Of a DNA stretch of 64,000 nt, positions 21,601 to 25,368 are shown in pieces; positions within the stretch are counted from its first letter, which is position 1; each line of letters starts with the position of its first letter. The DNA comes from JARRQJ01 sp963810615 (GTDB taxonomy: Bacteria; Pseudomonadota; Gammaproteobacteria; DRLM01). The notes beneath the pieces were generated by a model. That model was not told the origin of the DNA and made no database searches. It saw nothing but the letters and a program-made list of their open reading frames with translations. The stretch spans positions 1-64,000 of the forward strand of contig CAWEOA010000007.1 in assembly GCA_963810615.1 (NCBI GenBank), written 5' to 3'. A program made the position numbers and the translations under genes.

Positions 21601-22764
21601 GACCTTACCGTCCCGCCCGCTGTCCCTGCTATCCGTGATATAGGCCTGCGTAATATCAACCCCGGGGCAAATCTCTTAGGGATTTCTCCGCCCATTTATG
21701 CCCGTAACTTCACCATCTATTTCGATAACGCACCGGTCATCCTGCCTGAGACCACTTTGTCGGGCTACATGGACATAACCGCCGGCGGTGTGACCGCCGC
21801 GAGTACCGCCATCACCGAGACCGGGGTGTTGACGGTGGCGGGCACGTCCATCTTCAAGGTGGATACCGTGCAGCAGGCTGATGTCTTGCTTGATATTGAG
21901 CCCAACGATCTTGCCGGCGCTGTGACGATCACAACGATCAATGGCGGCACCATCAGAGACGTTGGGTTGCGTAACGTCAATCCGGGCGCAAACCTGATAG
22001 GTGTGCCCACGATTCTGCGCAATTTGACGATCATATTCGATAATGCCGCCGTCAATCTGCCTTTGACCACCCTCACGGGTAATTTGGCGGTCTACGCCGG
22101 CGGTGGCCCTATTACGCAGAGCGATGTATTGACCGTAGCGGGCACCAGTTACCTTGCCGCCAATGCCAACAGCATTACCCTGACCAATCCCGCCAACAGT
22201 TTCGGCGGTTCGATATCGATGTTTACTCTGGCATTCGTGACGCCCACGACCGATCCCGCAACGGTGATAACCCGCCTGCATTCCGCATCGATCACGGCTG
22301 TGGGCAATATCGACCTGGGGCCGGCGGTGATACCCGCTACCATTCCCTTGCCGGCCAATCCGTTCACCGACGGTTCATACAGCGTGGACGGTTTCGACCA
22401 TGCGGATGTGAGCGTGGACGGACATCTGAGTCTTGTCGCTTCGGGCGGCAACATCACCGACAGTGGCTTGGTGCTTTATTATTACGGTGGCACTTTCCAG
22501 GTGGACGGCGGCTATTCCATAATCCTGGATAACAATCCCTTGTTCCGTGTCTATATCGCCGGTTCGGGCGGGACGACGATTTCGGCGCCGGAGACCTCGC
22601 TCACTCTGATTACCGGCCGTGTCCAGAATATTGCGCAGAGCGTCCAGGTTTTGTTCGTGGATCCCACTTACTTCTTCAATAATTTGGATTTGTACACCCT
22701 GCCGGGTGATACCATATTGTCGAAACCCCCCGCTGAAATTATATTGCGCCGTATTTTCAGGTAA
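6682..22764 (+). CDS. Giant beta-strand-repeat surface protein (5360-residue open frame, 3' part of gene)
   Basis: This is the uninterrupted remainder of the giant gene, ending in TAA. Position 6682 is just the first start-like codon, because homologous repeats run back to position 1. The basic unit is about 62 residues: GGTGTDSFTL, then a TLSGAIDGG hairpin, NTLTADN, ANTWTI, GTVTGI and GGFTNIGNL. GGxGxDxF and GGxGxNxL echo the calcium-binding RTX nonapeptide in degenerate form. Longer modules interrupt the array: one of about 160 residues (GSDTLDF to GNATWTLTGGDAGSI, 8 copies in the window) and one of about 110 residues (LNDGVVTSGSIDGG to GGNVLxF, 6 copies). From about residue 3620 the repeats change to ITQSGxxxVAGTSxF and LRNxNPxANLxGVP blocks, typical of filamentous-haemagglutinin-like beta-helices. 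I found no cysteine on reading, few lysines, no transmembrane anchor, no LPxTG and no GlyGly-CTERM tail. A secreted adhesin or matrix protein is the likely role. The secretion signal should lie in the missing N-terminus. Confidence 0.8.
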   Translation: MTAAVTTKIGTNFTNIESVTGDGINDTLVGADVANTWTVNGANAGTVGTVAFSGFSNLTGGTNTDSFTLSGGTLSGALNGGTGTNTLTGDNVANSWTITGADAGTVTGISGGFSNIANLTGGTGTDSFTLNGGTLSGAIDGGLTGANTLTADNTANTWTISGADAGTVTGISGGFTNIANLTGGTGTDSFTLAGGTLSGAIDGGLTGANTLTADNTANTWTITAADAGTVTGVTSGFTNIGNLIGGTGTDSYTLSGGTLSGAIDGGAGTNSLTGDNVANTWVVNAADGGTVTGITGTFTNIGTLIGGNNADTFTFNPGGILSGPIDGGLGSDTLDFLSYGTTVSASPTVTGSGNVSGTPDPIAYAAGDDYTGMENVLATGGLSGPNGQTNAWDITGIDQFTLNGTTYSGMTAVVGGDQIDTFTIENGGQLTGATAIDGGPGANSIISVGNATWTLTGGDAGSIATTAGATNFVSIQTLTGGAGNDSFVLNGGTLSGAINGGLGVNTLTADNLANTWVINAADGGTVTGITGGFTNIGNLIGGNVGDTFVLNDGVVTSGSIDGGAGANTLDLSAYTTPRSILLTASGVNGFSGTEASIVGGFVNIGVMTLPATVANTLQAQDLANLWTLNGPDSGTLDTGGNVLSFSGVNNLVGGSAADGFTLAGGIVSGSINGGLGSNTLTGDNLANTWTITGADTGTVTGVTGGFTNIGNLIGGTGTDSFTLSGGTLSGAINGGLTGANTLTADNAANIWTITGADAGTVTGIAGGFTNIGNLTGGTGTDSFTLSGGTLSGAINGGLTGANTLTADNAANIWTITGADAGTVTGIAGGFTNIGNLTGGTGTDSFTLSGGTLSGAINGGLTGANTLTADNAANIWTITGADAGTVTGIAGGFTNIGNLTGGTGTDSFTLAGGTLSGAIDGGLTGTNTLIADNTANTWMISGTDAGTVTGVAGGFTNLGILVGGNTTDSFTFMPGGVLSGQLDGGLGSDTLDFTGYGSAVSASPTGTGSGKLSGTPDPITYAGTSDYVNVENVVGVGVAGPNGQTNIWDVTGLDQFTLNGTTFSGVTSVTGGDQVDTFIMEDAGRISGQIDGGPGLNDIQSVGNAMWSLTGADAGSIATTAGATTFVNIQMLTGGAGNDSFIINGGILSGAINGGVGVNSLTADNLANTWTITSADAGAVTGITGGFINIANLIGGSNTDSFTLSGGSVSGSINGGTGTNTLIADNVANTWSISGADTGTVTGVAGFSNIANLTGGSNNDAFTIGASGSVSGLIDGGLQVASDTLDYSAVTVAVTTKIGTNFTNIETVTGDGTNDTLVGADVANTWAITGANAGTVGTLAFNGFSNLTGGTGTDDFTLSGGTLSGAIDGGLIGANTLIADNTANTWTITGTDAGTVTGIIGGFTHIGNLTGGTGTDSFTLSGGSLSGAIDGGLTGVNNLTADNVSNTWVITALDSGTVTGITGGFSNIGNLAGGTGTDSFTLSGGTLSGAIDGGLTGANTLTADNAANTWVITALDSGTVTGVTGGFTHIGNLTGGTGTDSFTLSGGTLSGAINGGAGSNSLTGADVANAWTINGTDAGSVTGVGGGFNSIGTLIGGSVADNFSFIGTAVLSGPVDGGLGSDTIDFSGYATPVSVGPTGTGSGNVSATPDPINYAAGDDYTGMETVIATGGLIGPNGQTNLWDITALNQFILNGTTYSGMTSVLGGDQVDIFTIENNGRLTGTPAIDGGPGANVLQSVGDATWTLTGGDAGSIATLAGVSEFVNIQTLTGGAGNDSFILNGGSLLSGAINGGSGTNGLTGDNLASTWVINAANGGSVTDANGTVSFSNIGTLTGGTATDDYTLSGVGTLSGGIDGGLTGANSLTGNDLASTWVINAANGGSVTDANGTVSYSNIGTLTGGTATDDYTLSGVGTLSGGIDGGLTGANSLTGNDLASTWVINAANGGSVTDANGTVSYSNIGTLTGGTATDDYTLSGVGTLSGGIDGGLTGANSLTGNDLASTWVINAANGGSVTDANGTVSFSNIGTLTGGTATDDYTLSGVGTLSGGIDGGLTGANSLTGNDLASTWVINAANGGSVTDANGTVSYSNIGTLTGGTATDDYTLSGVGTLSGGIDGGLTGANSLTGNDLASTWVINAANGGSVTDANGTVSYSNIGTLTGGTATDDYTLSGVGTLSGGIDGGLTGANSLTGNDLASTWVINAANGGSVTDANGTVSYSNIGTLTGGTATDDYTLSGVGTLSGGIDGGLTGANSLTGNDLASTWVINAANGGSVTDANGTVSYSNIGTLTGGTATDDYTLSGVGTLSGGIDGGLTGANSLTGNDLASTWVINAADGGSVTDANGMVSFSNIGTLTGGTATDDYTLSGVGTLSGGIDGGLTGANSLTGNDLASTWVINAANGGSVTDANGTVSYSNIDNLIGGSSTDSFALNDGVVTSGSIDGGAGVDTLDLSLYTTARSVVLTGSGVDGFSGTEASVGGGFANIDVVTLPVTAINSLQGQDLATVWTISGANSGTLTTGGNVLTFTNANNLIGGSATDDFILVGVGTVSGSIDGGLTGANSLTGNDLASTWVINAADGGSVTDANGMVSFSNIGTLTGGTATDDYTLSGVGTLSGGIDGGLTGANSLTGNDLASTWVINAANGGSVTDANGTVSYSNIDNLIGGSSTDSFALNDGVVTSGSIDGGAGVDTLDLSLYTTARSVVLTGSGVDGFSGTEASVGGGFANIDVVTLPVTAINSLQGQDLATVWTISGANSGTLTTGGNVLTFTNANNLIGGSATDDFILVGVGTVSGSIDGGLTGANSLTGNDLASTWVINAADGGSVTDANGMVSFSNIGTLTGGTATDDYTLSGVGTLSGGIDGGLTGANSLTGNDLASTWVINAANGGSVTDANGTVSYSNIDNLIGGSSTDSFALNDGVVTSGSIDGGAGVDTLDLSLYTTARSVVLTGSGVDGFSGTEASVGGGFANIDVVTLPVTAINSLQGQDLATVWTISGANSGTLTTGGNVLTFTNANNLIGGSATDDFILVGVGTVSGSIDGGLTGANSLTGNDLASTWVINAADGGSVTDANGMVSFSNIGTLTGGTATDDYTLSGVGTLSGGIDGGLTGANSLTGNDLASTWVINAANGGSVTDANGTVSFSNIGTLIGGTATDDYTLSGVGTLSGSIDGGAGINSLQAADVANNWVVTGSRSGTVTGIGVGYSNIDNLIGGSAADSFALNDGVVTSGSIDGGTGVDTLDLSLYTTARSVVLTGSGIDGFSGTEASVGGGFANINVVTGPAATVNTLQAQDLPNVWTVSGINSGTLDTGGYVLTFNGMNNLVGGSDVDTFNFVGTAELDGQVNGGAGSDTLNFLGYSVPVSISPTGVGTGDAIAIPDPIINAGGDDYIGIEVVMASGSLIGPNGQDNNWDITGVNQITFLGTSFIGLDSIIGGDQIDTFKMEDGGQLTGTMGIDGGPGNNIIQSVGNATWTITGGADGDIATTAGATTFTNVQDLSGGAGNDNFVVTDAVVFTGSIDGGTGTDTLDLSAYTTDRNVLITGSGVDGFNGTEASIAGGFANIDVVTAPVATLNTLQGENLDNLWTVSAANTGTLNTAGNILAFNNFGTLKGGIGIDTFDLAAGVSGQIDGGGLGTDADVLNVTGDFTTPGSAFNVTDVETVADSGGFTVTTTDVVINNAATTIGTALAPLKIQAATLSIIGTNTDAYINEVDAIDLAGINLGGVFDLAAGGTITQSGAVHVTGLTTLAAGALNDIILNDVTNTFSTVGIVSGNNVTLRDADALDLAASTVSGNLDVATGGAITQSGAVSVAGTSSFNAGANPITLGNAANDFVGAVSLNNSGANDVVLTDANGLILGTSTLGSGALTVNAVGITQVGPIIQAAGAGAAVFNGGAGVIDLSNAGNDFTGPVSLNNSGANDVVLTDANGLILGTSTLGSGALTVNAVVITQVGPIIQAAGAGAAVFNGGAGVIDLSNAGNDFTGPVSLNNSGANDVVLTDANGLILGTSTLGSGALTVNAVGITQVGPIIQAAGAGAAVFNGGAGVIDLSNAGNDFTGPVSLNNSGANDATVTDSNAIDLGTSTVGGNLVVTAHGNITESGVLTVAGTSTFIIDTATLADVLLGTQLNDLAGAVTIATINGGTTYDINLRNVNSGATIAGLPATAHDLTITHDIAPVSLLGITLSGNMVITAGGVTAGGVAIDETGVLTVAGTSIFTVDTVQQADVLLDTQPNDFAGAVTISTLNGGTIRDVGLRNVNPSANLAGVPTILRNLTIIFDNAPVVLPLTTLTGNLDVIAGGDISQVGVVTVAGTSSLNAGPHAITLDNPNNDFGGAVMLINTGPNNIVITDVNAIVFGNSTIGSGTLTVNAVGITQTGPIIQEAAAGAATFNSGSGAIVLTDPGNDFTGPVSLNTSGSADASVVDSNAIDLGNSMVAGNLAVTASGDITESGLLTVAGTSTFTVDTAQNADVWLAPDPPYPPGPTDHANNLAGAVTITTVNGGTIRDIGLRNISPTASLAGVPTVARNLTIIFDNASVNLPVTTLSLDASNIGGNLVVLAGGSITQTGVLTIAGTATFAIDGAQQADVILGPVYPNDIAGLVTITTYNGGTIRDINLRNINVNANLLGMPNTARNFTILFDNAPVILPTLTLTGFLDITAGGVTPTLTSGALPANLAITQTGILTVAGTSTFTVDAVQNADVWLAPYPPYPPAPLDHANDLAGAVTITTINGGTIRDVGLRNINPSANLAGVPTILRNLTIIFDNAPVVLPLTTLTGNLVVIAGGDISQVGVVTVAGTSSLNAGPHAITLDNPNNDFGGAVMMINTGLNNIVITDVNNIIFGTSTIGSGTLTVNAIGITQIGPITQEAAAGAATFNSGSGAIVLTDPGNDFTGPVILNTTVSADASVVDSNEIILGASTVAGSLFVTAHGDITQVGVLFVSGAATFTMGTVDPLVYPNGADILLDTQLNDIAGLLTIQPVNDPADLTVPPAVPAIRDIGLRNINPGANLLGISPPIYARNFTIYFDNAPVILPETTLSGYMDITAGGVTAASTAITETGVLTVAGTSIFKVDTVQQADVLLDIEPNDLAGAVTITTINGGTIRDVGLRNVNPGANLIGVPTILRNLTIIFDNAAVNLPLTTLTGNLAVYAGGGPITQSDVLTVAGTSYLAANANSITLTNPANSFGGSISMFTLAFVTPTTDPATVITRLHSASITAVGNIDLGPAVIPATIPLPANPFTDGSYSVDGFDHADVSVDGHLSLVASGGNITDSGLVLYYYGGTFQVDGGYSIILDNNPLFRVYIAGSGGTTISAPETSLTLITGRVQNIAQSVQVLFVDPTYFFNNLDLYTLPGDTILSKPPAEIILRRIFR
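8860..9440 (+). repeat. 186-bp tandem repeat, three near-identical copies
   Basis: The marker gcggacaatgccgccaatat occurs at 8911, 9097 and 9283, exactly 186 bp apart. This is 62 codons, the basic structural unit of the giant protein. The copies differ by only a few bases, such as ctcactggc against ctgaccggc. Confidence 0.9.
12058..13950 (+). repeat. 195-bp tandem array, ten copies
   Basis: The block around cagcacctgggtgatcaacg recurs every 195 bp at 12090, 12285, 12480, 12675, 12870, 13065, 13260, 13455, 13650 and 13845. The unit is 65 residues (TGANSLTGND, LASTWVINAANGGSVTDANG, TVSYSNIGTL, TGGTATDDYTL, SGVGTLSGGIDGGL). Only a handful of positions vary: TTC/TAC in the SFSN/SYSN codon, AAC/GAC in AANGG/AADGG, ACG/ATG in NGT/NGM, and a few silent bases. 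This is recent slippage or gene-conversion expansion in frame. Confidence 0.95.
13660..16100 (+). repeat. 726-bp higher-order repeat, three full copies
   Basis: The junction atcgataatctgatcggtgg recurs at about 13919, 14645 and 15371, 726 bp (242 codons) apart. Each copy consists of two 195-bp units (one with NGM, one with NGT) followed by a module beginning LNDGVVTSGSIDGGAGVDTL and ending GTVSGSIDGGL. The copies look identical over their length, so the 195-bp array and the module have been amplified together as a block. Confidence 0.9.
18160..18860 (+). repeat. 222-bp tandem repeat, three copies
   Basis: The marker gccaacggcctgatcctggg occurs at 18211, 18433 and 18655, exactly 222 bp (74 codons) apart. 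The unit spans NNSGANDVVLTDANGLILG, TSTLGSGALTVNA, ITQVGPIIQAAGAGAA and VFNGGAGVIDLSNAGNDF. It belongs to the C-terminal repeat class of the giant protein and not to the RTX-like class upstream. Confidence 0.9.
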
Positions 22765-22899
22765 ATCATCGTCGCCGGGCAGTTCGAGCTCCTCGATCCT
22801 AGCTTTGTATGCCGCAGATCGTTTATGTTAATAAGGGTATGGGTTGGCGACGGCTGTTGTCGGCATGCCTGGCAAGCTTATTTTAGGAAGGTGTATCGC

Positions 22900-23010
22900 A
22901 TGGAACCGGCGAGTACCCTGAGGGACGTTAAGTTACTTGATGTTATTGCCGTCCTGGGACGACATTGGAAATTTATCGAGAGTATTCTTAGGGTAATGCG
23001 CAAGCGATGA
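22900..23010 (+). CDS. Small ORF of 36 residues, unknown
   Basis: This possible small gene lies between the giant gene and the next CDS. ATG at 22900 is preceded by taggaaggtgtatcgc, which gives a usable ribosome site. The peptide is MEPASTLRDVKLLDVIAVLG followed by RHWKFIESILRVMRKR, and it is basic at the C-terminus. Its stop overlaps the ATG of the following gene (ATGA at 23007-23010), the usual sign of translational coupling. The open frame extends upstream to 22825, but the extra 25 residues have no ribosome site. I do not recognise a family, and its main role may simply be coupling of the downstream gene. Confidence 0.35.
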   Translation: MEPASTLRDVKLLDVIAVLGRHWKFIESILRVMRKR

Positions 23011-24032
23011 GTGATATCCATTGGCGTCCCGATCCTTTTCCGGCTTTATCCATAGTAGTCAGGCGCACCGTCATATTGTTGCTGATATGGCCTTTGCCGG
23101 GAATTGCCCAGGACGATCTGCCTGTCTTCCCGGATGAAACGAGTTATTTCAATTGGCTTGACAAGCCTCGCGACTATATTTCGAATAGCTTCGTTTCTCT
23201 ATCCACCAGGGTGGACAGGTTTTTCGCCGATGAGCGGGTATTCCAGGAGTCCCGTACAAGTTACTTGAGATTTTACGGAGACTTGGTATTCAAAAAGTCC
23301 GGGTCAAGCGACTTCAACCCCCAGTTGCAGGCCAAGGTGGTGTTGCCGGCATTGGAAAAACGCCTGCATATATTGCTTGAAAGCAACAGCGACGTCACAG
23401 GTGCGACGCCGACCTCATCCGTGCCCACGCAAAGCGGTGCGCCGAAAGTAAATGTGCCGGGCGATTTTAGAGCCGCGGTCCAAGTACTGGTAACCGATTC
23501 GCCGCATTGGAATATCAATACCGATGCCGGACTCAGGTTTCATGGACTTTCCTTGCCGCCCTTTTTCAGGGTGCGGGCATCTCGTGTTCAAACTGTGCAT
23601 CAATGGCAATTCCGCTTTACCGAAGCTGCGTATTGGTATGAGCAAAGTGGAATGGGGGAAAGCACGCTATATGATGCCGATTACAAATTCAGTGACAAAT
23701 ATTTAGGCCGTTCGCGCACCCAGGCGATCTGGAGCGATCATGATCAGCGCTTCGATTTTGAACAGAGTTTCTTTCTGTTCAATCCTATCGATGACAGCCA
23801 TGCATTGTCCTATCAAACGAGCGTGTATGGCCAGAGCCAGCCCAATTCCCATGTAACAGCCTATGCGATCAGCACGACCTGGCGAACGCGTATTCATCGC
23901 GAATGGCTATTTCTCGATATTCAGCCGGGACTTTCCTGGCCGGAAACGGATTCTTTCCATTTCACTCCCACCATATTGCTGCGGGTAGAGGCCGTGTTCG
24001 GTGATCTGGCGTGCGGCTGTTACGGGATGTGA
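23007..24032 (+). CDS. Outer-membrane-barrel-like hypothetical protein
   Basis: This encodes a 341-residue protein. After a short polar start it has a hydrophobic stretch (IVVRRTVILLLIWPLPGIAQ, residues 16-35) that fits a signal peptide cleaved near AQ-DD. The rest has alternating polar and hydrophobic strands typical of outer-membrane barrels: SYLRFYGDLVF, KRLHILLESN, TDAGLRFHG, WQFRFTEAAYWY, DFEQSFFLFN, LSYQTSVYGQ and HREWLFLDIQPGLSWP. I know similar proteins of unknown function in many gammaproteobacteria. It has no POTRA-like region and is too short for a TpsB partner of the giant protein. The start overlaps the stop of the small upstream ORF. Immediate adjacency suggests, but does not prove, a role in surface display of the giant protein. 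Confidence 0.75.
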   Translation: MSDIHWRPDPFPALSIVVRRTVILLLIWPLPGIAQDDLPVFPDETSYFNWLDKPRDYISNSFVSLSTRVDRFFADERVFQESRTSYLRFYGDLVFKKSGSSDFNPQLQAKVVLPALEKRLHILLESNSDVTGATPTSSVPTQSGAPKVNVPGDFRAAVQVLVTDSPHWNINTDAGLRFHGLSLPPFFRVRASRVQTVHQWQFRFTEAAYWYEQSGMGESTLYDADYKFSDKYLGRSRTQAIWSDHDQRFDFEQSFFLFNPIDDSHALSYQTSVYGQSQPNSHVTAYAISTTWRTRIHREWLFLDIQPGLSWPETDSFHFTPTILLRVEAVFGDLACGCYGM

Positions 24033-24071
24033 CGAGTTTCATTTCCGACTCGACCGTTTGCCGCTGCCGCG

Positions 24072-24680
24072 CTATTTCGGCAACAAGGTTTGCAAGACGG
24101 GCCAGACGTTATCCAGCATAACGCCCTGGGCCGCGGCAATCGGGTGGATGCCGTCGGCCTGGAATAAATCGCGTCGATCTTCCAATCCCGCCAGCAGAAA
24201 CGGTACCCAGGCGACATGGTATTTGTCAGCGAGGCGTTTATAGACATTTTGGAAGTTGCGGGTATAGGCCGGGCCGTAATTGGGCGGCAGGCGCATGCCG
24301 AGCAATACTACTTGGATATCGCGGTGCAGAGATGCAGTGATGATATGATCGAGATTGTCGTACATCTCCGTGAGCGGCAATCCGCGCAGGCCATCGTTCC
24401 CACCCAGTTCCACGATGAGGATATCTGGGTGATGACGTTGCAGCAGCGGGACGACCCGGCTGCGTCCGCCGGCGGTGGTTTCACCGCTGATGCTGGCATT
24501 GATGGTTTGACAGGTGGGGCACTGCCGTTGCAGGCGCTCTTCGAGTAAGCTCACCCATCCCTGTTTCTGATCGATGCCATGAGCGGCACTTATACTGTCA
24601 CCTAATACCAGGAGGGTGGTGGCGGAAAAGCCGGGAAGGGGCAGCCACAGCAGTAAAAATAGCAGGAGTCGTTTCGGCAT
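24072..24680 (-). CDS. tesA: Arylesterase / acyl-CoA thioesterase I (GDSL family, TesA)
   Basis: This is a 202-residue SGNH/GDSL hydrolase of the periplasm that acts on acyl thioesters, lysophospholipids and aryl esters. Signal peptide MPKRLLLFLLLWLPLPGFSA is followed by the block I motif VLGDSISAAHG with the nucleophile Ser. Block III is GGNDGLRG, and block V DGIHP supplies the Asp-His pair. I chose the ATG at 24680 because it opens on the signal peptide; the open frame runs on to 24839 but that part lies over the ybbA coding region. The gene diverges from the ABC transporter genes, as tesA and ybbAP do in E. coli. The two start codons share a CATG at 24678-24681. Confidence 0.93.
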   Translation of the reverse strand: MPKRLLLFLLLWLPLPGFSATTLLVLGDSISAAHGIDQKQGWVSLLEERLQRQCPTCQTINASISGETTAGGRSRVVPLLQRHHPDILIVELGGNDGLRGLPLTEMYDNLDHIITASLHRDIQVVLLGMRLPPNYGPAYTRNFQNVYKRLADKYHVAWVPFLLAGLEDRRDLFQADGIHPIAAAQGVMLDNVWPVLQTLLPK

Positions 24681-25368
24681 GTCGTATTCGCAGTCACAGG
24701 CGGTCATTGTTACCGAGAAGCTGGGCAAACGGGTCATGCTGCCCGAAGGTGAACTCACCTTGCTCGGAGACATCGATCTTAGCATCTTCCCCGGTGAGGC
24801 GGTGGCCGTGGTGGGCGCGTCGGGGGCGGGCAAGTCCACCTTGTTGAGCCTGTTGGCGGGGATGGATACACCCAGCAGCGGCAGTGTCTATTTGGACGGC
24901 GTGGAACTCTCCGCCCTGGATGAAGACGGCCGGGCGCGCTTGCGCGCGGCGCGGGTGGGTTTTGTTTTTCAGGCCTTTCACCTTTTGCCCAATCTGACTG
25001 CCTTGGAGAATGTAATGCTGCCGCTAGAGCTAGCCCGTCATGGTGATGCCGGTGCTGCGGCGCACGAGGCCTTGGAACGGGTGGGCCTGGCCCAGCGCCT
25101 GAGGCATTATCCCAAGCAGTTGTCCGGCGGGGAGCAGCAGCGGGTGGCCTTGGCCCGCGCCTTCGCCCCTCAGCCCAAGGTGTTGTTCGCCGACGAGCCC
25201 ACCGGCAATCTGGATAGCGCTACCGGTCAACGTATCATCGACTTGCTGTTTGCCATGAATCGGGAACATACCACGACCCTGGTGCTGGTGACCCACGATG
25301 AACAACTGGCGCAACGCTGCAGCCGACGTCTGGAGTTGGAAGCGGGCCGGCTCAAGGGGATGCAATGA
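24679..25368 (+). CDS. ybbA: ABC transporter ATP-binding protein, YbbA (LolD-like)
   Basis: This is a 229-residue ATPase of the MacB/LolD-like family that partners the large FtsX-type permease encoded next. Walker A is GASGAGKST (about residue 42), the Q-loop follows VGFVFQAFHLLPN, the signature is LSGGEQQRVALARA, Walker B is VLFADEPTGNLDS and the H-loop is VTHD. I start it at 24679 (MSYSQSQ), preceded by aggag 10 bases upstream; the frame is open to 24616 but that overlaps the tesA coding sequence. The stop overlaps the next start by four bases (ATGA at 25365). Substrate is unknown. In E. coli the ybbAP genes sit beside tesA in the same arrangement. Confidence 0.92.
   Translation: MSYSQSQAVIVTEKLGKRVMLPEGELTLLGDIDLSIFPGEAVAVVGASGAGKSTLLSLLAGMDTPSSGSVYLDGVELSALDEDGRARLRAARVGFVFQAFHLLPNLTALENVMLPLELARHGDAGAAAHEALERVGLAQRLRHYPKQLSGGEQQRVALARAFAPQPKVLFADEPTGNLDSATGQRIIDLLFAMNREHTTTLVLVTHDEQLAQRCSRRLELEAGRLKGMQ

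Noticed and set aside
22000..22764. C-terminus of the giant protein as a sortase, PEP-CTERM or GlyGly-CTERM anchor
   Set aside because: The end (DTILSKPPAEIILRRIFR) has no hydrophobic segment and no matching motif.
23007..24032. TpsB-type two-partner secretion transporter for the giant protein
   Set aside because: It is only 341 residues, with no POTRA-like domain and no recognisable TpsB motif.
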